A stretch of DNA of 64,000 nt from positions 1-64,000 of the forward strand of contig JBGSKQ010000020.1 in the NCBI GenBank assembly GCA_041741095.1, given 5' to 3'. The position numbers and the translations under genes were made by a program. How positions within the stretch are numbered: the stretch's first letter is position 1; every line of letters starts with the position of its first letter. Under the pieces are notes generated by a model that was not told where the DNA came from, did not search any database, and worked only from the letters and a program-made list of their open reading frames with translations. Source of the DNA: UBA6168 sp041741095. Its GTDB lineage: Bacteria; Bacteroidota; Bacteroidia; Chitinophagales; Saprospiraceae. This document shows positions 31,762 to 41,133 of the stretch, in pieces.

Positions 31762-32025
31762 ATGGGGCAAATTATCCTTCCTGGCGATTTGAGCGAATAT
31801 AGCGGAATGTCTGAAAAAGATTTTCGGATGGCGTTGGCAATCTTTCTTTACAAAGAACTGAAAGTTCCCGCAGGGAAGGCGGGGCAAGTTGCGGGGCTTT
31901 CCCGCATTGAATTTTGGGAAGAACTTGGCAAAAGAAACATCGCTGTGAATTACGACGTAGCCGACTTCGACCAAGACCTTGAGAACATACGCCGTTTCAA
32001 GGACAAACCCCTACCTGCCCAATAA
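31762..32025 (+). CDS. UPF0175-type antitoxin-like protein (pair 1)
   Basis: 87 residues from the ATG at 31762 (MGQIILPGDL). Small helical protein with an HTH-like pattern: FRMALAIFLYKELKVPAGKAGQVAGLSRIEFWEELGKRNIAVNY, the UPF0175 family signature. Such proteins are usually encoded just upstream of a DUF3368 PIN-like protein and are considered antitoxins. Its stop overlaps the start of the next gene by one base (TAATG). The upstream ATG at 31738 is less likely. Confidence 0.8.
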   Translation: MGQIILPGDLSEYSGMSEKDFRMALAIFLYKELKVPAGKAGQVAGLSRIEFWEELGKRNIAVNYDVADFDQDLENIRRFKDKPLPAQ

Positions 32026-32510
32026 TGGTAGTTATCAGCGACACTTCATGTTTGAGTGCGTTGCTCCGGGTTGGGCAGCTTTCCTTGCTTCAGGCACTTT
32101 TCGGCACAATTACCATCCCTGAAAAAGTAGGAGAAGAACTGTTGAGACTTACAACGTTTGGCGTTGATGTTTCACCCTACTTGAAAGCCAATTGGATATT
32201 GAAGCAATCCCCAACGAATTCGCCATTGTTGCAAAGCCTTTTGCTCCAACTTGACGAAGGCGAGGCTCAGGCCATCGCACTGGCCATTGATTCGTCAGCC
32301 GATTGGCTTATTATTGATGAACTTAAAGGCCGCAAAATCGCCTCCGCCCTTTCCATTAATATTATCGGGCTAGCTGGTGTGTTGCTTTTGGCAAAAAAAG
32401 AAGGTCATATAGATGCTGTCAAGCCTTTGCTCAGCCAGATTTTGAGAGAAACATCTTTCAGGGTTAGCCAAGCGTTGCAAGAACATATTCTCAAAGCTGC
32501 TGGGGAATAA
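32025..32510 (+). CDS. DUF3368 PIN-like toxin-family protein (pair 1)
   Basis: 161 residues. PIN-like fold with acidic residues in the expected places: Asp in VVISDTSCLS near the N-terminus, Glu in LDEGEAQAIALA, Asp/Glu in LIIDELKGRKIA. PIN proteins are metal-dependent ribonucleases, and DUF3368 members are paired with UPF0175. Translationally coupled to the preceding gene. It ends 6 bp from the stop of the convergent kinase gene. Confidence 0.8.
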   Translation: MVVISDTSCLSALLRVGQLSLLQALFGTITIPEKVGEELLRLTTFGVDVSPYLKANWILKQSPTNSPLLQSLLLQLDEGEAQAIALAIDSSADWLIIDELKGRKIASALSINIIGLAGVLLLAKKEGHIDAVKPLLSQILRETSFRVSQALQEHILKAAGE

Positions 32511-32516
32511 GCTGCA

Positions 32517-35500
32517 TTACACCCGCAGCCGCACCGTCCACCCTTCCCCATTGTTCTCTATCGCCACTGCCCCGCCTATCCGTTTCGCCCGCAGTTCCAT
32601 GTTTTCCAAACCCTGGCCCTTCACCTTGCTCCCATTCACGGAATGGCCGTTGTCTGCGACTGTCAGTTCAAGCTGTTCGCCCTTTTGCGCCAGCGAAATA
32701 TGTACCTCGGTGGCATTGCTGTGCTTCGCAATATTGTTTACCGCCTCCTTGAAAATCAGGTAGATGTTCTGCCGGACAAAAGGGTTCATGGGCGCTTCCC
32801 GGTTGATACCTTCGATGGAGAAATGGTGGCTGATGTTTTTCACACCAAACATATCAAAAGCGAAGTCCTCCATGCGGTCGAGCAGGTCGCCGGTCTTGTC
32901 CCGGCGGGCATCTATCGCCCAGACCACGTCCCGGATATTGGAGGCGGTCTTGCGCATGAGTTCCTTGCTTTTTTCGATGGCCTTGGCGGTCGTTTCGGGG
33001 GAGTTTTCCACGTCGAAGGAGCCGACGAGGAAGTTCAGGTGCGAGAGCGAACTGCCCACCTCGTCGTGCAGGTCGCTGGCAATGCGGGTGCGCATTCGTT
33101 CCAAGGCCAATCGCTGCTGATAACGGTAGCGTAGGATGCCGTAGGCACCCGCTCCGACGGCGAGGCAGCACAGCAGGATGAACCACCATGTTTTATAAAA
33201 AACCTGCTGCACGTTGATGCGGATGGTCAGCTCTTTTTCGCTCCAAAAACCCTTGGAATCGGCGGCTTTGATGTGCAGGATGTACTTGCCTGCAGGCAAT
33301 CGGTTGTATCGGATGAACGGCGTCGTGCCTTGATAAGTCCAACCCTTTTCAAAGTTTTCGAGCCAAGTCTGGAACTGGTTCAGCCTGGGATTGAGGAAGT
33401 CCGGCAATGCGTAATTGAACTGAAACCAGGATATATACGGGTTCAGCGTGACGTCCTGTAGGTTTTGGAGGCCGCCGAACTGCTCCACCAGCGTGTCTTT
33501 TTTTTCATCGTAAAATGAAAATGCCGTGAGCAGCAGCGGCAAAGGTTTTGTCTGAGGCTTCATCACCGCTTCCGGGTAAAAAGCGTTGACGCCGTTCATG
33601 CCGCCAAAATAGTAACGCCCTTTTGAGTCAATGAACGCCGAACTTCGGTTGAATTCATTGTGCGACAGCCCGTCTTCTTCATAAAAATTGACGAAGGTTT
33701 TATTCTTTTTGTTGAAACAGGTCAAGCCATTGAACGTGCTGATCCAGAGGTAGTCCTCCTTCCAAGGCAGTATGTCGGCGATGATGTTGTTGGGTAAGCC
33801 GTCGGCTGTATTAAAATTGATGGCCTCACCAGTTTTTGGAAAAATATGCACCAGCCCGCCTCCAAAAGTGCCTACCCAAATAGTGCCGTCTTTGTCCTCA
33901 AAAAGCGCTTGGATTTCGTCCGTCATGAAAGCAGTGTGCGTTTCGCTGCTGAAACTTCGCAGGATGTTGCCTTTCGAAATATCTACTTGGTACAAGCCAC
34001 GGTCTAGTCCCACCCAAAGGGTGCCATCTCCCGCTTCGAGTATCAGGCGGACAAAGCTTTCCTGCTCGTTGTTGACGCCGCCGGGCAGCAGCTTGCGTAT
34101 TTTTTCCGAGGCCGGATTATAACTGAACAACACGCTCAACTTGCCTCCCGCCAAGATTTCACCATTTCGGTTGGTGCCCCAACCAACTTGGGCAGTTGAA
34201 TTGTCAACCATTGAGGAAGGCACAGCGGGAAGCAATTGGACAGTGTTATTGGCAAGGTTCATTTGAAGGATACCTTGCTTGCCTACTGTCCAGACCAAGT
34301 CCATTCCGGGTACTTTGTAAAAGCTTTTCGTCCATGAAAATAAGCCATCTGGTGGATTGTGGAGGCTCCAAAATGAAACAGGCTCGGCTCTTCCGATGCT
34401 TTCATTGATGCGGAAGATGGTGCTGTCTGGCGTTGCGCCGCAACTTTCGCAACGGAAATACACAACGCCGTTTTTGTCTTCGAAAAAACCACGAGTGGTC
34501 TTAGCCCACTTCGGCTGCGGGGCACTCAGGTAGCGGACGAAATTGCCGCCGGGAGGCACTAAGCGGAAGACGCCATTGTCGCTGGTCACCCAAATTTGCC
34601 CCTGAGCGTCTTCCATTACCATTCGGAGTACGTCGAAATCGGCTTTTTCTTTCAAAACTGGCGTCAGGTCGTGCAGCTCGTCCTGAGCATCAAGGAGCAG
34701 CAATTGGCCCGGGTTCACCATCCACGTATTCCCTAACTGGTCATTTGTAACATACGAGGTGATTTTATACAAAGGCAATTTGCTGGGCAAAACCTTGCCT
34801 TGCCTCCAATCCCAATCTACCAAGGATTTTGCGTCAAAATGCTTGACAAATAAGCGCTCATTTTTATTGAAAAAACATTCGTTTGACCAAAAATGGCTGC
34901 CATCGGGCCTCGTAAAAGAAAGGCAAAGGCTGTCCGCCAGTTTTCCTTCGGGCGTATAGCGTCGAATGCCTGACTCCACCGTTCCCCAGAAAAGGTTGCC
35001 GACCCGGTCTTTGGTGATTGTACCTATATTGTTGATAAGGTGTTTCGTACTGTCAAGGACGGTAAGCCCTACTGCTTCTTCATATCGCATCAAGTACCGC
35101 CTACTGTTTTTCTGCATTTCCAGCAAGAAAGTACCGCCTTTTTCTATTAAAATATTGTTAGCTGCGTAAACGGGGAGCAGTTTGCGCTTGGTGATTTGGT
35201 GAATGGGATGGATGCTGACCTCGTTGCTGGTTGGATCATACATGAAAAACCTGGATTCTTTGGCGACGAGCAATAATTTGCCATCAGGCAGCAGGAAAAT
35301 GCGGGTATGTGCTGGCGGCAACAGTCGCCCGTTTTTCGCCAAAATGCGCAGCGGCACAAACTGGTAACCATCGTAGCGTACTACACCCATGTGGCTGGAT
35401 AGCCAGAAAATCCCCTGCCCGTCTTGTACTATAATGGATATTTCCCGGTAGGGCAATCCATTCTCCACGCCAATGTACTCGACCTTTGGCATAATGACCG

Positions 35501-35573
35501 ATTGGCCCGGCAACCTATTCGGTGCGAGAAACAGTGAAAAAAAGATGGGAAAATACTTTCGTAAAAGCAGCAT
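32517..35573 (-). CDS. Propeller sensor histidine kinase of the NarX/LuxR-partner type
   Basis: About 1,018 residues from the ATG at 35573, which starts a signal peptide (MLLLRKYFPIFFSLFLAPNRLPGQ); the frame is open to 35678. Order: two-component-regulator propeller (about 30-690; IIVQDGQGIFWLSSHMGVVRYDG), Y_Y_Y, membrane segment (WWFILLCCLAVGAGAYGIL), HisKA_3 with RIASDLHDEVGSSLSHL (His near 836), HATPase (NNIAKHSNATEV, DNGHSVNGSKVKGQGLENM). It lacks receiver and HTH, unlike the HTCS genes, so it should phosphorylate a separate regulator, most likely that at 31008-31631. Toxin-antitoxin pairs lie on both sides. Confidence 0.88.
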   Translation of the reverse strand: MLLLRKYFPIFFSLFLAPNRLPGQSVIMPKVEYIGVENGLPYREISIIVQDGQGIFWLSSHMGVVRYDGYQFVPLRILAKNGRLLPPAHTRIFLLPDGKLLLVAKESRFFMYDPTSNEVSIHPIHQITKRKLLPVYAANNILIEKGGTFLLEMQKNSRRYLMRYEEAVGLTVLDSTKHLINNIGTITKDRVGNLFWGTVESGIRRYTPEGKLADSLCLSFTRPDGSHFWSNECFFNKNERLFVKHFDAKSLVDWDWRQGKVLPSKLPLYKITSYVTNDQLGNTWMVNPGQLLLLDAQDELHDLTPVLKEKADFDVLRMVMEDAQGQIWVTSDNGVFRLVPPGGNFVRYLSAPQPKWAKTTRGFFEDKNGVVYFRCESCGATPDSTIFRINESIGRAEPVSFWSLHNPPDGLFSWTKSFYKVPGMDLVWTVGKQGILQMNLANNTVQLLPAVPSSMVDNSTAQVGWGTNRNGEILAGGKLSVLFSYNPASEKIRKLLPGGVNNEQESFVRLILEAGDGTLWVGLDRGLYQVDISKGNILRSFSSETHTAFMTDEIQALFEDKDGTIWVGTFGGGLVHIFPKTGEAINFNTADGLPNNIIADILPWKEDYLWISTFNGLTCFNKKNKTFVNFYEEDGLSHNEFNRSSAFIDSKGRYYFGGMNGVNAFYPEAVMKPQTKPLPLLLTAFSFYDEKKDTLVEQFGGLQNLQDVTLNPYISWFQFNYALPDFLNPRLNQFQTWLENFEKGWTYQGTTPFIRYNRLPAGKYILHIKAADSKGFWSEKELTIRINVQQVFYKTWWFILLCCLAVGAGAYGILRYRYQQRLALERMRTRIASDLHDEVGSSLSHLNFLVGSFDVENSPETTAKAIEKSKELMRKTASNIRDVVWAIDARRDKTGDLLDRMEDFAFDMFGVKNISHHFSIEGINREAPMNPFVRQNIYLIFKEAVNNIAKHSNATEVHISLAQKGEQLELTVADNGHSVNGSKVKGQGLENMELRAKRIGGAVAIENNGEGWTVRLRV

Positions 35574-35931
35574 ATCAACATGAAAACAGGTAGGCCGAAG
35601 GTAGGGAAAAACAATTGGCCCTTTGGCAACAAAATATGCCGCTCGTGCAGTTGGTCTTGATTTGCAACGAAAGCACATCCCTATATCACTTGTTTTCGAG
35701 GGTAGGGTTGAGGTAGAAAATGGAATCTTTTATTCATGCTATTTTGCTAAAAATCAAGATGTTGTACTCTCAAGGAATTTGTCCAGCAACTTGTTGGACA
35801 TTTTCATATTGTTCCCTCAAATAATTACGACATATTTTTACCCATAGAAAATTATTTGAACGAGTTATTCCACTTTCCTATAACTGACAAATTAACTAAT
35901 TTTACAAACAGATTAATTAAACAATGTAAAA
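35574..35931. other. Intergenic region between kinase gene and toxin-antitoxin pair 2
   Basis: 358 bp holding the divergent upstream regions of the kinase (minus) and the UPF0175 gene (plus). A near-perfect dyad TGTCCAGCAACTTGTTGGACA lies at 35780-35800 (separate entry). The last 100 bp are A/T-rich. No open frame I believe in. Confidence 0.5.
35780..35800. promoter_or_regulatory. Possible dyad operator
   Basis: TGTCCAgCAA-C-TTGtTGGACA: 10-bp arms with one mismatch. It lies between the divergently transcribed kinase and toxin-antitoxin pair 2, so it could be an autoregulatory site for either. No factor is known. Confidence 0.35.
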
Positions 35932-36213
35932 ATGTTAGCTACCGACCCTGTCTCGCTTGTAATTCCTTCCGAAATTATCCAGTCCATTGGGAAAGGGGAG
36001 CTGGAACTCAGGATAGAACTGGCTATATTTTTCTACAAAAAATTTAACCTCTCCTCCGGCGAAGCAGCAAAATTCGCCGAGATTCCCAGGATTGCATTTT
36101 TGCACGAGTTGGGCAAACGGAAACTCCCTGTCAATTATAATGAAGATGACGCCCGGCACGATGTTGAAACCATGCAACGCCTGAGTGATAAATTCCCGGT
36201 CAAACAGAAATGA
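35932..36213 (+). CDS. UPF0175-type antitoxin-like protein (pair 2)
   Basis: 93 residues. Same family as the gene at 31762: LRIELAIFFYKKFNLSSGEAAKFAEIPRIAFLHELGKRKLPVNY. Its stop overlaps the start of the next gene (ATGA), giving translational coupling as is usual for such pairs. Confidence 0.8.
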   Translation: MLATDPVSLVIPSEIIQSIGKGELELRIELAIFFYKKFNLSSGEAAKFAEIPRIAFLHELGKRKLPVNYNEDDARHDVETMQRLSDKFPVKQK

Positions 36214-36701
36214 TAGTAATCAGCGACACCACTGCTGTAAGCACACTCATTCAACTTGGGAGGTTGGATATCCTAAGAGAACTCTTCCTCGAAGTAATTA
36301 TTCCCGATGCAGTTTTCAATGAGCTTCTTGAGTTATCAAAATTCGGAATAGATGTGTCGGTTTTAACCAAAGCCCAATGGCTAATTACCAAAACGCCATC
36401 CTCGTCGCCAACCCTTTCTCTGCTGAAATCCCTGCTGGACGAGGGCGAAGCAAGTGCAATCGCTCTCGCAGTCGAGTTAAAGGCGGACCTTATCATAATA
36501 GATGAAAAACAGGGCAGAAAAATAGCCCAATCAATGAACTTACAGTTCACAGGGCTGGGTGGTGTTTTAATAAGAGCAAAGCAAGTGGGAATCATTCCAG
36601 ATGTAAAATCCTTCTTGGATGAAGTTGAGCAAAAAACCAATTTTTATCTTGATATCAGTGCCCGCGCTGTTATTCTAAAAGGGGCAGGCGAATTGCCCTG
36701 A
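36210..36701 (+). CDS. DUF3368 PIN-like toxin-family protein (pair 2)
   Basis: 163 residues, paralog of the protein at 32025: VISDTTAVSTLIQLGRLDIL, LLDEGEASAIALAVE, LIIIDEKQGRKIAQ. The PIN-type acidic residues are present. It overlaps its UPF0175 partner by 4 bp and ends 12 bp before the stop of the convergent caspase-like gene. Confidence 0.8.
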   Translation: MIVISDTTAVSTLIQLGRLDILRELFLEVIIPDAVFNELLELSKFGIDVSVLTKAQWLITKTPSSSPTLSLLKSLLDEGEASAIALAVELKADLIIIDEKQGRKIAQSMNLQFTGLGGVLIRAKQVGIIPDVKSFLDEVEQKTNFYLDISARAVILKGAGELP

Positions 36702-36713
36702 GAACTTCTCCAC

Positions 36714-39407
36714 TTACTGCACACTAAACACCTGCACCTCCCGCACCTTCCCCAACTGTTCCGGCGAAATGTACGGGTGCTGCGTCCCTTGTTTTCCAGC
36801 CTCTTTCAGCAGCTGCTGCACCCGCTGGCTGAGGTAGTCGTACAGTTCGCCCACGGTCAGTATGCCGTCCGATCCGGCGGGACTGTCGGTGCCGGATTCG
36901 GCCTGCTTGAAGGCATCGAGAATGGCGGCGGTGAAGGCGCCGTTGCCCCAGGCGGGGTCTTCCCAGCTCGATTCGTCGGCACGGCAGGAGGCAAGCGTGT
37001 AGGGCGCATCGCTGGCGTTGCTGAGGCTGGACAGCGTTTCGCTCAGGTTTTTCCCGCCGTCGCCGGAGTTGTTTGCTGCCGCAATATCGAAACTGCCGCT
37101 GTGGCAGGCATCTACGAAAACCAGCTTGCGGCAGGGTAGGGGGGCGAGCTGGTCGAGCACATTTTGGCGGTAATCAATCAGCGATTTTTCGCCGGACATG
37201 CCGAAATCAGTGGGGATGATTTTGAAATCGTTGTTCACCGTTTTGCCATGCGAGGAAATAAACACGACGAGCAAATCATTTTGATAAATCGTGTAATTGT
37301 AGTTTTCCTTCAGGTCCCGGAAGGCTTTTTTCACCACTTCGCCGTCCGTCTGGAAAATCCCGGCAGCGGTTTTCGTACCGCTCACAAGCGTCGTGAGATA
37401 GACTTTGTCGAAGAGTTTCCCGTCCTGTCCGGCGAAGCTGGCAGCGAAATCCTTGGCATCTTCCGCTGTGAATTTCAGGTCGTCGTGCTCGATGCCGAGG
37501 GAGAGGATATGCAGGTTCGGCTTGTCGCTGTACGCAATGGTGACGGGCGTTGAGGTGACTTTTTTGTCGCCGTTTTGCACGACCACTTCCACCGTGTTCT
37601 TGCCCGGTTGCAATTCGATTTGGCTGGTATATTCGTAAGTGAAAATATTTTTGGTTTTGCCCCGGTCGTCGAGTCCGGCCTCGCCCGCTTTCTGTCCGAT
37701 TTTGTAAGGTTGGCCGTTTAAAATAATGGTAAAATGGCTGCGGTTCAGCTTGCGGTCACTGCGAGTGCGCAGGCGGATGGGCGTACTGCTGGATTTCACC
37801 ACCGTTTCGCCCTTACCAAGCGGCACGAGCCATGCAATATCGAGAAAATCGGACGGCAGGTTGAGTGGCTTGGTGATGATTTTCAGGGAAACGGGTTGCG
37901 TGCGGCTGCGGCTGGCATCGGTGCAAAATGCCTCGAACTGCGCATCGCTCACGGCCAGCCCTTCCAGCCCTTTCACCTGCATGAACACCTGCACTGATTT
38001 GCCCGCTGGCAAAAATCCCAGCTTGCGGAAATTGGGAAATTCCAGCGCCTTTGCGCCGTTGGTTTCCTGCAAAATCAGGTCCCCGTCGTAGGCATCCTGA
38101 CTGCCTTTGTTCTCGATGGTCATTCGCAAAAAAGCGGTTTCGCCTTCTTCCAAATAGCCATCGTTGTTGTCAATGAGTTTAAAATCAGATACCGTCAATT
38201 GCGTTGGAATAGCAGTCCCGATAGCTATCGGGACATCAAATTCCCGATTGAAACGAATGACCCAAATATCGTCCCCCTGCGCTTCCTCCGATTTGGAAGA
38301 AGTAGTGCCTGCGAACACAAATCCGCCATCGGGCAAGATGGCGGCGGCAGTCAATTCGTCGTCCTGTTTGCCGCCGTATTCGTCCGTTTGCCAAACCAGT
38401 TTTCCGTCCCTATCCGCCTTGATTATCAAGGCGTTAGACGTATTTGCACCGATGAGGTGTGAAAAGGTATAACCTACTAAGACCAGACCTCCATCCGTCG
38501 TTTCGGTCATACCGAAGGCACTATCGTTGCTTCGCCCACCGAACGTGGACTGCCACGCCATGTCCCCGTCGGAGGCTGTTTTTATAAGCCACATGTCTTT
38601 CAAACCACTGCCGTCGGCACCCGCCTTGGCGTACCCCGCCAGCGCAAAGCCACCGTCACGGGTTGCCACGATGCTGCTGACTTCCTCATACTGCCGGCTG
38701 CCGAATATGCGGTGGTGCAGCGGCTTCCCGTCCTTGTCAATGATAAAAAGCCAAATGTTTCGCCCGCCCTTGCCTTGGGTGGTGATGCCCGCTATCGCAA
38801 TGTTCCCGGCGGCATCCTGCACCACGGCACGGGCCTCGTCGTCGCCCCGGTTTCCGAAATACTGCTGCCATTGCAGCGAGCCATCGGCGAAGGTTTTGTA
38901 AACCCACATATCGGTTCGCCCTTCCGCCCGCTCGGTGCTGCCCACGGCCAGCAGTCCGCCGTCCGCCATTTCGATGATATCGTTGAAAAATTCCCGGTGG
39001 GACGTTCCGGCGGTTTTTTGCCAAAGGGTGTCGCCTTTTTCGTTCAGTTTCACCAGCCAGCCGTCTTCTTTTCCGGCCCCAGCGTTGGTCTGTCCGGCCA
39101 TTGCGAAGCCGCCGTCACGGGTCGTTGCGATAGCGTTCAAAATGTCGTCGCCGGAGCTGCCCAGCAGCGTTTGTTTCACTGACTGGCCACTGGGGTCGAG
39201 CAGCAAAAACAGGGCATCCGTTCCTTTCGCAGGTTCAGTGTCCGAAGAACCGACCACAGCGATTTTGCCATCGTATGTGGCAGCCACGTCGTAAGTTTTT
39301 TCGGTTTTTTTGCCACCGAACACCTTTTTCCAGGCAAGGCCGGGCGGAGTTTGCGCCGTGAGATTTCCTACAGCGAGGAGGAGGAGGATTTGAGTAAGTG
39401 CCTTCAT
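36714..39407 (-). CDS. Secreted caspase-like (C14) protease with propeller-like repeats
   Basis: About 897 residues from the ATG at 39407 (signal peptide MKALTQILLLLAVGNLTAQ). Residues about 25-400 are repeats of about 55 residues (ATTRDGGFAMAGQTNAGAGKEDGWLVKLNEKGD..W), a beta-propeller type. A middle part has immunoglobulin-like segments. The C-terminal third is a caspase fold with catalytic His in VVFISSHGKT (near 715) and Cys in VFVDACHSGSF (near 770); both are present. A palindrome at 38215 codes for VPIAIGT. It lies 13 bp behind the papain-like gene, so the two proteases are co-transcribed and probably exported together. No T9SS tail was recognised. Confidence 0.85.
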   Translation of the reverse strand: MKALTQILLLLAVGNLTAQTPPGLAWKKVFGGKKTEKTYDVAATYDGKIAVVGSSDTEPAKGTDALFLLLDPSGQSVKQTLLGSSGDDILNAIATTRDGGFAMAGQTNAGAGKEDGWLVKLNEKGDTLWQKTAGTSHREFFNDIIEMADGGLLAVGSTERAEGRTDMWVYKTFADGSLQWQQYFGNRGDDEARAVVQDAAGNIAIAGITTQGKGGRNIWLFIIDKDGKPLHHRIFGSRQYEEVSSIVATRDGGFALAGYAKAGADGSGLKDMWLIKTASDGDMAWQSTFGGRSNDSAFGMTETTDGGLVLVGYTFSHLIGANTSNALIIKADRDGKLVWQTDEYGGKQDDELTAAAILPDGGFVFAGTTSSKSEEAQGDDIWVIRFNREFDVPIAIGTAIPTQLTVSDFKLIDNNDGYLEEGETAFLRMTIENKGSQDAYDGDLILQETNGAKALEFPNFRKLGFLPAGKSVQVFMQVKGLEGLAVSDAQFEAFCTDASRSRTQPVSLKIITKPLNLPSDFLDIAWLVPLGKGETVVKSSSTPIRLRTRSDRKLNRSHFTIILNGQPYKIGQKAGEAGLDDRGKTKNIFTYEYTSQIELQPGKNTVEVVVQNGDKKVTSTPVTIAYSDKPNLHILSLGIEHDDLKFTAEDAKDFAASFAGQDGKLFDKVYLTTLVSGTKTAAGIFQTDGEVVKKAFRDLKENYNYTIYQNDLLVVFISSHGKTVNNDFKIIPTDFGMSGEKSLIDYRQNVLDQLAPLPCRKLVFVDACHSGSFDIAAANNSGDGGKNLSETLSSLSNASDAPYTLASCRADESSWEDPAWGNGAFTAAILDAFKQAESGTDSPAGSDGILTVGELYDYLSQRVQQLLKEAGKQGTQHPYISPEQLGKVREVQVFSVQ
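38215..38234 (-). repeat. Perfect 20-bp palindrome in the caspase-like gene
   Basis: GTCCCGATAG followed directly by CTATCGGGAC. Codes for DVPIAIGT on the minus strand, between the repeat region and the middle domain. Another coding palindrome at a domain joint. Confidence 0.7.
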
Positions 39408-39420
39408 GGTTGCCTTATTT

Positions 39421-41133
39421 TTATTCATTTTCCACCCGCACCACCACCGTCACGGCGCTGCCGCCTTCCAGTTTTTCCACGTTGGTGCGCATCTGGTCTT
39501 TTTCAAAACTGACATTTTCGACGGGTAGCAAGAGATCGCCAAAAACGGTTTTCAGCCGTGCCGAAAACTCCCCGCTGGTCTCGTCCCGCATCAGTGTGAC
39601 CCGCTGCTGGAAGTCCTCGATTTTTCTATCGGAATAGAGCACGACGAGGTGGTCGGCCAACAGGTTTTCACGGGTGAGCACCCGGTCGTTGCCGGGGATG
39701 ACGATTTCGGCACCGCTGTGCGCCACGAGTGCGCCTTCACCTGCGCCGAAAGCTTCTTTGCCGTTCAGATTTTCCTTAAACCGTTGATTGCGAGGCCAAT
39801 GGATTTCCGCTTTGTTGTTGCCGTCAAGGCTGAAAAGATAGACGTAGCTGTCTTTTTTGATGTTCTTGGCAACGACTTGGAACATGTCGCCCTCCATCCA
39901 GTCCTTTTTTTCCAGTTGGTAAAACTGGCCGCTCCAGACTGGCTTCACTTCTTCGAAAACATATTGGCCGTTTTGTTTCAAGGGCGTTCCATAGTCGTCG
40001 GTGAGGGGCATCCGCAGCACAAAATCGCCCGCCAGCGCCGAGGTAGCCAGGCTTGCATCGAGGAGGGTGGCATTGGTTTCTTCCACGGTTTTTTCGGCCT
40101 GCCGGATGAGCGTTTGTGCCTGAACGGCCTCTGGCGCTTGCGGATTGGTCACTTTTCCGGCGAGCGTCATTTGTGCATTTTGCTTGATGGCCAATGCTTT
40201 TTGCTGCTGCTCAACAGCGGCTTGCTTGCGTTTTTCGATGGCCGCCAGTTCCATTGGCGTGAGCTGCAACTCCGGCAAAACCAGTTGTACCGCCTGGAAA
40301 GCGTGTTCCATGAAATTTTTATAGCTGACCGTGAAATAGCCCTGGTCGCCCCAGGCTGGCCCCCAACTGTTCATGATTTCGAAGACGCCGAGCGAGTCGT
40401 TGTAGCCGATGACGCAGAGGGCGTGGCCGCCGAGCAGTTTATCGGATGACATGCCGCTGGGCGTCCATCGGCTGTCCATCGGGCTGAGGCGCTTGAGGCT
40501 TTCAGTGATGTTCATGCCCACGACCACGGGTTTGCCTTCGGCGATGCTCCGCTTGCAGCGCATGACGGCGGTCTTGGCGGGCGTTTCTTTGTCGAACAGC
40601 GCTACGAAGTCTTTGATGACGTGGTTTTGCGATTGGGAAACGAGTACGGCCTGTGGTTGGCGTTCGCAGTCGCCATAGGGGAAATCGAAGTCGGCGCTTT
40701 TGCAATCGCCGCTTTCCGACAGGAATTTCGCTGCATCTTGCACGAAAGCGCCCGCCATGCAGTTGCCTTTTTTCACCTGATTGTAAATGTAGAGCGCACT
40801 AAAGGCGTTGTCTGTGATTTCCTTGCGGTTGATGATCCGTTTTTCGTAGGCCCGCTGCGTGGTCATGGCGGCATAGCCCATGGCCCAGCCCACGCAAGAG
40901 TTGATGCTGCCTTGGTTTTTCGGGTAAGGCGTGTAGGGCCGGAGGCTGAACCAGCGGGGCAGGTCGCCTGCCCGACGCCCGTCGTTGCTGAATTCGGCGG
41001 TCATTTCGACCTCCTTTTTGAACGCTGCATCGTCCTGTAGCAGGCCCGTGGCAAAGTCTAAGGTGTCTGTTTGTGCTGCCAGTCGCATCATGGAGGTGAC
41101 GCACAGGGCGAGGAGGATGATAGTGCCTTTCAT
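39421..41133 (-). CDS. Secreted papain-like (C1A) protease with DUF4384-like domain
   Basis: 570 residues. Signal peptide 1-20 (ends RLAAQ). The protease domain (about 55-295) has all catalytic parts: Gln and Cys in NQGSINSCVGWAMGYAAMT, His in GGHALCVIGYND, Asn in MNSWGPAWGDQGYF. A helical, Gln/Ala-rich linker follows, and then a DUF4384-like beta domain (DMFQVVAKNIKKDSYVYLFSLD, AEIHWPRN). First gene of a two-protease operon with the caspase-like gene 13 bp downstream. An inhibitory propeptide is short at best (about 35 residues before the domain). Confidence 0.85.
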   Translation of the reverse strand: MKGTIILLALCVTSMMRLAAQTDTLDFATGLLQDDAAFKKEVEMTAEFSNDGRRAGDLPRWFSLRPYTPYPKNQGSINSCVGWAMGYAAMTTQRAYEKRIINRKEITDNAFSALYIYNQVKKGNCMAGAFVQDAAKFLSESGDCKSADFDFPYGDCERQPQAVLVSQSQNHVIKDFVALFDKETPAKTAVMRCKRSIAEGKPVVVGMNITESLKRLSPMDSRWTPSGMSSDKLLGGHALCVIGYNDSLGVFEIMNSWGPAWGDQGYFTVSYKNFMEHAFQAVQLVLPELQLTPMELAAIEKRKQAAVEQQQKALAIKQNAQMTLAGKVTNPQAPEAVQAQTLIRQAEKTVEETNATLLDASLATSALAGDFVLRMPLTDDYGTPLKQNGQYVFEEVKPVWSGQFYQLEKKDWMEGDMFQVVAKNIKKDSYVYLFSLDGNNKAEIHWPRNQRFKENLNGKEAFGAGEGALVAHSGAEIVIPGNDRVLTRENLLADHLVVLYSDRKIEDFQQRVTLMRDETSGEFSARLKTVFGDLLLPVENVSFEKDQMRTNVEKLEGGSAVTVVVRVENE

